This document shows positions 55,640 to 64,000 of a stretch of 64,000 bases of DNA, in pieces. Origin of the DNA: Lineus longissimus (lineage: Eukaryota; Nemertea; Pilidiophora; Heteronemertea; Lineidae). A program made the position numbers and the translations under genes. The stretch spans positions 10,046,001 to 10,110,000 of the forward strand of contig NC_088316.1 of the NCBI RefSeq assembly GCF_910592395.1. The letters are read 5' to 3'. The stretch's first letter is position 1. Each line of letters begins with the position of its first letter. Below the pieces are notes generated by a model. It was not told the DNA's origin. It saw nothing but the letters and a program-made list of their open reading frames with translations, and did no database searches.

Positions 55640-56125
55640 ATTTTTGTATTCCGATCGTCAACTGAAGAACTAGAGGTCCGACAGACTTCAAACTTTTGTG
55701 GTGTAATGGTCTTCGGTAGGGGAGGTTCTCTATCGATTTTGGGTGCGTTCCAAAATCCAATATGGCCGCCAGCCGCCATCTTAGATTTTTTCATTCCGCT
55801 CGTTAATTGAAGAACCACATGTCCGACAGACTTCAAGCTTATATGGTGTAATGGCTTATGGTGGGGGAGTCTCCCTACTGATCTGTAATTTCTGTAGTGA
55901 ATTGGGGTGGAAGGGGCAAGGGTCCCTATCGATTTTGGTCGCTCCGATATTCAATATGGCCACCAATAGCCCATCTTGGATTTCCTTTTCCGGATTATAA
56001 CTCAAGAACAGGTGTCCCGATTGATCTCTAAATTCTATAGTTTAATATGGTGGATTGGGGGAGGTTCCCTATCGATTTTGGTCGCGCTCCGAAATTCAAT
56101 ATGGCAAGCAAGAGGCCATCTTTCC
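55640..56125 (+). repeat. ~160-bp tandem repeat, three diverged units
   Basis: Each unit carries CAAGAAC/GAAGAAC..GTCCGA, TATGGTG..., GGTTCCCTATCGATTTTGGT, CGCTCCGAAATTCAATATGG and a GCCATCTT block. Unit starts are near 55640, 55800 and 55970. Confidence 0.8.
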
Positions 56126-56607
56126 TTTACACCCAATAACTTCAAAACCAGTTGAGTGACAGGCCTGTGGACACCGGTGCCCACGGAGCGGGGACATACA
56201 TTGCAATTCGCCTCGATCGCGTTATATCTAGTTGGAATGCATAAAGTGAATTCAGTCAAAGCTACTCAACAGATAACTCTGTCACTAACTAAAATCATGG
56301 ATCCACATCACAAGTGGCAAGGTACAAAAACGACCACAACCTGTCCTGACCGAACCCCCAAGAGAGGAGGCCATTAATTTCAAACAGCATTGTCTCCGTC
56401 TATAAATAATAGTGCAAAAAGGGAATAGTAGTCTATGTACATCAAGCCAGCTCCCCAGATCCAGGAACGGATAACTATAACAATCCAGGTCATCAACCGA
56501 CTTGTAAATTAATGTCGGCCTACTGAACTAAAAGTGCACCATCCAGAAGTATGAAGGTAGCAGGAAGGGTTGGGCGTTTGTGGTTTCTGAGTCTGAGGGG
56601 ATTGGTG
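56126..56607. other. Intergenic, nothing recognised
   Basis: No supported gene or repeat found. Confidence 0.5.
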
Positions 56608-57370
56608 TCTGTTGACAGTGCTTTAAGAGAGACTAGGCATGGCGCCAGTCTCTCTTAAAGCACAGTCAACAGGCATTTGGTCTCAGTATTTGGGTAAGTA
56701 CAGAATCAAGCCAGCTCAGAGAGCAATGATTGAACGATGCTGTGGACAAGTCCAAGGATACTGCATCAGTCACGACCAACTTCTCATCAGAAAGCGTCAC
56801 CACCAGCATATTCATTGTTCAGTTCCAACCTGTACCAGTCCAATGCATGCCTGTCATGGTCAGCAGTGGTCAGCTTAGCGCGATATGGAACATTCTTCCG
56901 AAACTCAAGCGACCGAAGTCTGCTCATTAGCATATCTCGCGCACTGCTCCTTCTGGTCAAACATCGTAGTGAAATCGTAATGGAAAACGTCTGGCTTTAC
57001 GCCAGACTAATAAGTGAAGAACTAATAGATAAAGAACTTCTACTTGCGCGAGACTGCTGTGATAAAATGATCATTGCAGATACTCCGGTGACGTACACAT
57101 ATATTTTTAACAATCAAAAATGCCCTCAAAAGACGACATGGAATGATTATTTTATTGATATTTTCTACTATATATCTTCCAATTATCACTTTATACAAAT
57201 AGATCGGCGTTAGGTCGCATGCTTTTCTTTTCTGGTGACACTATAAAGCAAAATAGTTGCAACCCCGTAAATGCGCTATAAGTCCAATAATAAGTGACGG
57301 TGACCCGTTATAAATGTTTCACCAGCTTCGCTTTTTTGCCGCTACGCGGCGCGTTGGGCCCCTGCGTCAA
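56608..57370 (-). repeat. Unclassified repeat family, copy 2 with terminal hairpin
   Basis: Reverse copy of 21012-21573: CAACGCGCCGCGTAGCGGC (minus strand, from 57355), GGGTCACCGTCAC, GACTTATAGCGC. At its 56.6-kb end a near-perfect hairpin is present: TGCTTTAAGAGAGACT (56620-56635) and AGTCTCTCTTAAAGCA (56647-56662) separated by about 11 bases, with TGTTGAC/GTCAACA outside. Copy 1 has only one arm. Confidence 0.75.
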
Positions 57371-57407
57371 GTAAATTCCCTTAACAGCCTAGTCTCTTCT
57401 ATCTAGG

Positions 57408-58496
57408 TCAGTCATCTACTGCTGTAGGCAACACGCGAAACAGTTGCTGATCAAATGACATCTCATTAGTCACAACCTTATTGTAGAATTTTGCGAAAGT
57501 GGAGGCATTTACCCTACCCACCATACTGAGAATTGAGTCAAAAGGTATTCCAGCCTTCGCTAATGTAGAAGTACTAGCGGACCTCGTGGAACGTGCTTTA
57601 AATAAACTTGTATCTATGCCACTCTTCTGCATTGTCAGTTTAATCCAACGAGCTATAGTTTCAGCACTGACTGCTTTGTGTGGCTTCGTATGATTAATGA
57701 ACATTTGCTCCTCCAGCCCAAGTAGTGTATCGGTACAGTTCTGAGAGCACATAAGCCCTCATTTTGATATGCACGGAAAGCTACCGTTTTAAGGTGCCTT
57801 TCTCGGCTTGGACTGTTTCAGTAATTCATCGGTGTAAATTGACATTCTGTCACCATTAACATCAATATTGTTCACCTTTAAGGCATTCAGTGTTTGGACT
57901 CGCTGTCCCGACAAAATAGCTAGCAAGGTGGCAAGCTTGAAGGTTATGCCTCTAAGTGGAGCAGTAGCGGCCTGGGTTGACTTAAGATGTGTTAACACCA
58001 CACTAACATCCCATGTACAAATACAACGCGGCAAAGAAGGTATCTTATTGGCCAACCCGCGTATAAAACGATTAATCCTTGGATGGTCACCCACTGTCAA
58101 ATCGTTTGGCAACCTTATAAAAGAAGAGAGAGCCGATCTGGCAGTGTTCAATGCACTGTATCCCAATCCTGACTGGAACATTTGATGCAAGAACTCTAAA
58201 ATTTGTGGTACAGAGGCCTGAGTCTTATCAAATCCTTTCTGATCACAAAATCTAGACCATCTCCGTAGGGGAGATTGATATAGCGTTTGAGTGGATTGTC
58301 TTCATGATGCCATGATGACGTCAGCAGCTCCATCACAAATTCCTTCCTCTTGGCGAGTTTCCCTGACAAGGCGCAAGCCATCAGTGTCATTCATTGACTT
58401 TCGAAGAGCGTGTAACCGGTCTGGAAATCCCAGGAGGTGAACTAACTTGTCGAATCGTGGCAACATCATTGGGTGGTCCACCAGGAGGCGAATCAT
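57408..58496 (-). pseudogene. DIRS tyrosine recombinase, frameshifted
   Basis: N-terminal SAM-like part: L-M-A-C-A-L-S-G-K-L, L-G-Y-S-A-L-N-T-A-R-S-A-L. Catalytic part: L-L-A-I-L-S-G-Q-R-V-Q-T-L (first Arg), S-T-R-S-A-S-T-S-T-L-A (second Arg), V-G-R-V-N, F-A-K-F-Y (nucleophile Tyr). From family knowledge it inserts circular cDNA. Frame changes near 58195 and 57770. Confidence 0.87.
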
Positions 58497-58519
58497 CGTT
58501 GGGTACCATGATTATGTAA

Positions 58520-59070
58520 TCCAGTGTGGCACTACTGCCATGCCCGTGACCTCGTCTGCCGCTATCTTCTTCAACACCGCTGGGATTTGGTTGAATGGAG
58601 GAAAAATATAAGGTGTAAAATTTCTCCAGTTGACAAAAAAAGCATCAATTGCAATTGCAAACGGTTCAGGCATCCAGGCCATGTACTTTTTTTAATTGGG
58701 CACTCACCCTCGAGGCAAATAAATCAATGTCAACTGCGATGGCAGGGAAACTTATCACAGCCATCTTTAAAACATTACTGTCCAGCTTCCATTCGGTTTC
58801 ATGCCGGAAATACCTTATTCTCTTATCAGCCTCGTTATTGTATACCCCTGGGATATGCTGAATTGCCAAAGTGTTGCCTCTTGCAATAGCCCAATGCCAA
58901 ATGGCCCTAGCAACAGTGTTGCTCTGTGGTGACCTGCTACCACCCATCTCGCGTACCAATGCCACCGTGGTCTGATTATCTGACATGATCTTAATGTGTT
59001 GATTGGTGACATCCTTACAACAGCGTTGAGGACAAATTCCACTGCCAACAACTCTTTCACATTAATGTGA
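58520..59070 (-). pseudogene. DIRS RNase H region
   Basis: K-E-L-L-A-V-E-F-V-L near 59060, then M-S-D-N-Q-T-T-V-A-L-V (conserved D-N), H-I-P-G-V-Y-N-N-E-A-D and D-L-F-A-S-R. This is the RNase H segment and following linker of DIRS polyproteins. One frame change near 58985. Confidence 0.85.
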
Positions 59071-59185
59071 TACTGTTTGTTTTAGTCTAACCATTCGACA
59101 CCACCAGATGACTGCGTGTCATGGGTTCGCGTAGCCGTAACCTTTGTCTGAGGCATCAGTGTGTTTTGTCAGGTTAACCCTCTTT

Positions 59186-60068
59186 CTAAGAGAGATTTTT
59201 CCTAACCTGGAGGTTGGCACTCCACCACCTCAGATCATCATGATCTTGCTTAGATAGGGTCACCCGCCCCTCAAAATTACCAGCACAAGCTTTCAATGCT
59301 AATAAATTATCGTTTCCTAATTGTCTATAAAATAAAGGCCCCAGATGGGTAGCCGGAAAGGTAGCGACCAGCATGCCAATAACCTTGGCCACACTTCTTA
59401 TAGTGGGGTGATGACAGGCCAGTAACCCTTCACAGGCTTCAACTACTTTAAGTGTCTTCTGCTCGGTCAATGATATTGATATGTCAACGGAATCGAGCAA
59501 GAAACCTAGGCAACCCAAGTCAAGTTGTTGTGGGTGTAGGTTGGACTTTACCTCGTCTGGGTGTATAATAAACCAAAGTTCCTCTTGTAACTCATAGGCC
59601 TTTTTAGCATTTGCTTGACAAGATGTAATGATGTCCTTGCCCTGGAGGTAGGCGTCGTCAATATATATGACAGACTGATGGCCCCGCTTTCTCAAATACG
59701 CCAGCGCTGGCTTGAGCAACTTTTTGAACAGTCGTTGGCAAGGGGGATAATCCGTTAGGGAAACAGGCATACATGTACATTTTTCCCCTCCATTGGAACT
59801 TGAGATATTTCTGTGACCCGGGGTCAATTGGGCAAGAATAGTGTGCATTCTTAATGTCCAGTTTTGCCGTCCAGCAATTAGGGGTCATCGTGTTTGCAAT
59901 TTTGGCAATGGAGTCCATTTTAAAATGGTGACATTCTAAACATTCATTCAGCTTGGACAAATTGAGTATCATACGCTTAGTGCCATCTGCCTTAGGTCTC
60001 ACAAATATAGGCGAAATAAATTCCCCGTCTTCGTGCTGACATTCAACAATGATCTCTTTTCTGAGCAT
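59186..60068 (-). pseudogene. DIRS reverse transcriptase, one frameshift
   Basis: First part reads S-P-I-F-V-R-P-K-A-D-G-T-K-R, I-L-N-L-S-K-L-N and K-L-D-I-K-N-A-H-Y-S (catalytic Asp). The second part, in a shifted frame from about 59700, has V-I-Y-I-D-D-A-Y-L-Q-G (Y-x-D-D) and L-G-F-L-L-D-S. These are the RT palm motifs of the DIRS/gypsy-like clade. The frames overlap by 190 bp. Confidence 0.88.
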
Positions 60069-60333
60069 TTTCGCAATTTCTTCATCACATGCGTTGTTGT
60101 GGGACTGACTTTTGGTACGGGATAGCCATGAATTTTAGATTATACCCCGTTATGTTTTCCAGAATTTATGAGTCAAATGTAAGACGTTTCCATGCTGGCA
60201 GGCCGGACTTAATTGCGCCCCCTTTGAAGTTTTCAACTTTCTTCCTGGATGCCTCTCTGGCATTTGAAGCCCACCCGTCACAGCTAGAATCGGAGGTCTG
60301 GTTTATACTAATTGAATGCTCCTTAGGCCTTTG

Positions 60334-61430
60334 CTACACTGTCTCGGGGTTATGATGTTCAAAGCGTACTTGTTTCTGGCTGGAAAAACATGTATTAAGG
60401 TCATGCCCAGTGTTATGGTCTCTAATCTTTATGACTGGCCTTTCTTTTTGTTGTAATTGTTGCTGTTGGTCGGTTGGTGGTAGCTGTTCTGCCCCGAGCC
60501 GCGATATTGGCGTTGGTGGTATCTTCGGCCTCTTCGAAAGTTGTTGCGGTTCCCGCCGAAACGGTTCTGACCGCGGAACCTCCCGCTTTTGCATACTTCC
60601 TCTTTAGGGCAGGTCTCATTGCTTCCCTACGTTTCAGGGAAAGTTCTAACACTGTGTGTCCGATAAAAGCCAGAGCATCAGTAGTTTGGGTCAAAATGGT
60701 TTTGAAGTCTGGCTGCTTTTCATCTTTCTTTGCTTTCAATATTGCATCTGTGGCATGGGCTACAGCTATTGCTGCTTTCCCAAGTGTGGTTTGCACATTG
60801 GCCATACGCATGTCCTGCTTTTTCTGGAAAGCGTTCAGCTGTCTCCACACTTCAGTGTTCACCCGTGGTACTTTCAATTTTGTGCAGTGTTTAGGTCTGT
60901 TATATGCCTTCTGTTTCTCTTTCTGCACATCTGCACCAAGCTTCTTTGCGAAACGATTGTTGATGTTGGAGGCCAATTTTTCACTTATATCTACCCCGCA
61001 CTCATCCTCATCCTCTACGGCTGCGTTCAGCTCATCAAGGATCTGGTCCTCATTAAAGCCCTTACCGCTAGCGGATCTACCCGAGGTATTCAGTTTAGGA
61101 TTGGAGACCGATCGGGAGTCTCCGTCATCGTGCAGTACTGACACGTCCATGTCATCACCATCATCATCCTGCTGTTGACAGTCATGGCTGTCGTAAAACT
61201 CATCGTTAAATGACCCGTGGTCATATTGATCATGGGGAAACATCGCAACGTTTGGGTTTGTGATGGGGTCCCCTAGCACTAGGATCAGTGTTGACAGCCA
61301 CTGTCTTCCATGTTTCTCTCATAGCCGTCATAGCAGTAGCAATATCGGCCAAGGAGCTTTGAAGAAGAGACATCTGGTCACCAGGCGGCTGCCTTTCCCT
61401 GCTCTCCCTGCGTGTCACCATGGACCTGAA
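60334..61430 (-). pseudogene. DIRS gag-like ORF, frameshifted
   Basis: Starts with M-V-T-R-R-E-S-R-E-R-Q near 61421. It changes frame around 61240 and continues as an acidic region (Q-Q-Q-D-D-D-G-D-D-M-D), then a helical core (R-Q-L-N-A-F-Q-K-K-Q, A-H-A-T-D-A-I-L-K-A-K) ending in an Arg/Gly/Thr-rich tail. It overlaps a further frame to 60334 rich in Gln. Assignment as capsid-like rests on position upstream of RT and composition. Confidence 0.65.
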
Positions 61431-62849
61431 CTTAATCTAGGAGAGCATCGATAGCGTCATCATTAGATGGAATAGTATAAAGCCCTATATATCCGAAAAA
61501 GAATAGAGTATCCGAAAAACGGCACACTGTGAAACACAATAGAGTGATTTCACAGAAGAAGAAAAACAAGACTGATTAGACACAGAGCCAACCGCACACT
61601 GAGGAGCTAGTCAGCGTGTGCTATTTCATGGGATTCTGGAATGACCCAGATTGATAGGATGAGATAGAATCATTATAGATGCATCCATGGGCCCATCAAT
61701 GATTCTGTGGTGGAAACGTTTTCCTCTGTATAGGAATGGGGTTGCCACAATAAGATAAGTCCACGGTAACGCCACGTCATTGAATACTTTCATATAGCGT
61801 TTTTATCGTGTCATTCCATTAACTTTAGCAGCCCTTTGAATCTAAGGTGAACCATTATGAGAATGCATAACAATCTGTTCAAACGCGGTTTGGGATTTTG
61901 TGCTTGTACCGCAATTAACATATTTGTGTTCACCATCCTTGTGAACACAAAACAAATGTCTCAACTTCAGAATTGTCCTTCTTTCTGAAGTGTATAATAC
62001 TGTCAATTACTAAATTGTTTGAAACTATATCCAACGTGGCATGAGCAAGACTAGATTATAAGCTATCTCTCAATCAAATGGAAGTTCACTAGAAAACACT
62101 GTCAAAATTTGACAACTTCTGTTGAAAACGGCTACCGATTGTATCAAACTCAAGCAATAATGGTAAATTTGAAACCCAATAAACATAAGATTTCACCCAA
62201 CATCCGTGAATTAAATTATCCTCACTGAATTTGCTCCGTTTCTTCTTAAATTGAATATTTTGATATTTTTACAATATGTGTGTTTGACTATGTAGAACCT
62301 TCACTCAGCAAGGACTAAGTAAATTATCCAGATAATTATTTTTAGGATTTTTAGTTTTGTTTTTACCCTTAACAATTTTTATGAAAAGGTACCCAAATGA
62401 TTGACCTCATGGTGTCCTGTTTCCAATCCCCCAATCACCTCATTTTTCCACACATTATCCTGAAGGGAATATTTTCTAATTGAATCTCTAATCACAGAAT
62501 TCCGAATTTAGAAATACAGGTAACTCAACCAAACAAGAACTGTAGCTCATCGAATAGAGATAGATAGCCAATTATAACTTTAGAAAAACTCCCAAATGAG
62601 AGATTATAGAGGTTTTTACCAATCAAAGTTTCTCAGCCCTTATTGAGTTTAATTTCACTGTATTTCTCTACACTTGCACTTCACAATTGATCCTCCAAAT
62701 TAGTATTTCGACTGATCGTCCTTGTAATCGACACTACCTCATGATAAGTCCTCGATAATACGTTTAAGTCTCTGGTTTTGAACGATCACCATCTCAAGAA
62801 TTCCTCGTGCTCGACTCAAAGACATCGACGTCACGTCATCACAGCTGGG
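61431..62849. other. Intergenic between DIRS and BEL/Pao
   Basis: AT-rich, no coding motif. It may include DIRS termini or a BEL/Pao LTR, but I could not verify a repeat. Confidence 0.5.
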
Positions 62850-64000
62850 CTAATCTTCCGTTGGATTTCCAGTGGACAAAGGCGATTCACTGGTCGCAGG
62901 AATTCAAACAAAACTTCCATTGCCCTCGAGGCACTTTCTCATTGATCATGATTACAACGTCTCCCACTTGTAGGTTCTTGGTGGGACTCAGCCATTTTCT
63001 TCTGTTGTGAAACAGGGTCAACAATTCCTGTTGCCATCGTCCCCAGAAGTGACACAGGAGTTATTGTACACGGCGCCATCTACGTCTAGGGTTGATTCGT
63101 TCTTCTTCATCGACTGAGGGTGGAGCTAGTTGACCCCCTTGCATCCCAGGTAGGAAGTGTTGGGAGTTAAAGGTAAGGAATCGTTAAGTCAACGCTAGGT
63201 GGTGTAAGTTGTCTGAAAAGACCTTCAGCCTCAACGACGTAGGTGTGCAGTTCCTCATCAGTCACGTCTGCATCTCCTACGATGGTCTTCAGGGCCCGCT
63301 TTGCCGCCTTCACCATTATTCCATTATCAGTAACAACTTCCACCGGAACCGATCATCTACTGGTCATTCATGAAAAGGCCATAAGAAAGCCATCCGTGTC
63401 CATGGAGTATACTAATTCTAGGTGTACCGCTCGGACTTGAAGGCAAGTAAAGACGGCCAGATACCGCTTTGTTCTGGTAATACCTCGACCATGCTTCGTC
63501 AGCAAGGGTCCAGCAAAATCCATTCCCCCTGTCTTGGCGAATGCTCTCAGAGGGGAGTTTAGTCTAAAACTTGACAAGGGCGCCATTTGCTGGTTCATCG
63601 GCTGTGTATTGCTTATCTTGCATCTCAAAACAGGTGTTTTTCACCTCCCGTACTGCTTCTCTTCCTCGAATCACCCAGTACTTTAGTCTTAGCTTGACGA
63701 CGGTGGCATCTCTCCCCAATGGGTGTCCTACATCTCGGTGAGCGTCCTGGATGACTAGTCGACTGGCCTGATGCTTTTTCGGCAAAATAATGGGATATTT
63801 CTCTCCGTCTGTTAGATACTTGACCTTTTCAAGGCGTGATCTCACGCGGAGCAAATCTGATTCTTCGTCGACAGTAGGATTTAGTGGTAGGAGGTGACTC
63901 TTCCGATGTAGTGGTTTTCCAGCCTTGAGTGCAGCTATCTCCTCTCTAAACTCATCCCGTTGAGCAAGGCGAACAACACAATTCTCAGCCTCTTGCTCCT
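62850..64000 (-). mobile_element. BEL/Pao LTR retrotransposon, 3' part of pol, cut by window edge
   Basis: Minus strand. 63854-63564 reads A-S-R-L-V-I-Q-D-A-H-R-D-V-G-H and K-Y-W-V-I-R-G-R (integrase zinc-binding region). 63628-63368 reads M-A-P-L-S-S-F-R-L, G-M-D-F-A-G-P-L (catalytic Asp in the D-F-x-G-P motif) and V-R-A-V-H-L-E-L-V. Downstream, 63150-62860 reads R-R-R-W-R-R-V-Q, F-W-G-R-W-Q-Q-E and G-D-V-V-I-M, the C-terminal integrase/DUF region of Pao elements. Several frameshifts; the RT and gag lie beyond the right edge. Confidence 0.85.

Larger units (their letters stand above)
57408..61430 (-). mobile_element. DIRS-type tyrosine-recombinase retrotransposon, decayed
   Basis: Minus-strand order gag-like, reverse transcriptase, RNase H, tyrosine recombinase is that of DIRS elements, which integrate with a recombinase instead of a DDE integrase. 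All four regions are present but split by frameshifts. The methyltransferase-like domain found in many DIRS copies was not seen. The inverted terminal repeats were not identified; 61431-61620 or 57371-57407 may hold remnants. Confidence 0.88.

Overview
This is animal nuclear DNA: GT-AG introns, two host genes split into exons, and a dense, varied load of metazoan transposons. There are no operons and no bacterial or phage genes. The repeat mix is CR1/L2-like and L1/Tx1-like LINEs, DIRS, BEL/Pao, Helentron, Academ, pogo/Tigger, mariner, piggyBac-like and 9-bp-TSD foldback elements, with frequent ATACATAC and AAT microsatellites. That suggests a marine invertebrate, either a lophotrochozoan or a non-vertebrate deuterostome; I cannot resolve the species.

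Host gene 1 (+ strand, 3.2-29.2 kb) is a glycine-receptor-like Cys-loop anion channel. Six exons can be read by joining splice phases. Their lengths are 92, 68, 218, 83, 138 and 383 bp, and the 68/83/138 series is the classic GABA-A/glycine receptor gene architecture. The exons cover the extracellular domain, the Cys-loop, the second GlyR/GluCl-type disulfide, and TM1-TM3 with the anion-selectivity PAR motif. I could not find the signal-peptide exon or the TM4 exon. The introns are filled with repeats: a 423-bp tandem duplication, a 300-bp satellite, an inverted-repeat element, a LINE, a full palindrome, a Tigger element, a mariner fragment, a 568-bp foldback element and LINE fragments.

Host gene 2 (- strand, 39.4-37.2 kb) is a broken NNMT/PNMT/TEMT-family small-molecule N-methyltransferase. 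It keeps its introns but has at least four frame breaks, and a TTAA-flanked 395-bp MITE sits inside the first coding exon.

Between them, at 31.1-36.3 kb, are foldback/MITE elements with perfect 9-bp target duplications. From 43 to 53.6 kb lies a decayed Helentron (Rep N-terminus, Pif1-like helicase, two AP-endonuclease-like modules). It is split by a nearly intact 5.05-kb Academ-type transposon with ~690-bp TIRs, CAA target duplication, XPG-like nuclease and Cys-rich finger, and by a second copy of the 0.94-kb MITE. Both insertions restore the Helentron reading frame if removed.

The right end holds SINE-like and tandem repeats, a DIRS-type tyrosine-recombinase retroelement on the - strand (61.4-57.4 kb), and the integrase end of a BEL/Pao element that runs off the window (62.85-64 kb, - strand). 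Eleven poly-C tracts of 13-24 bases all lie with C on the + strand.
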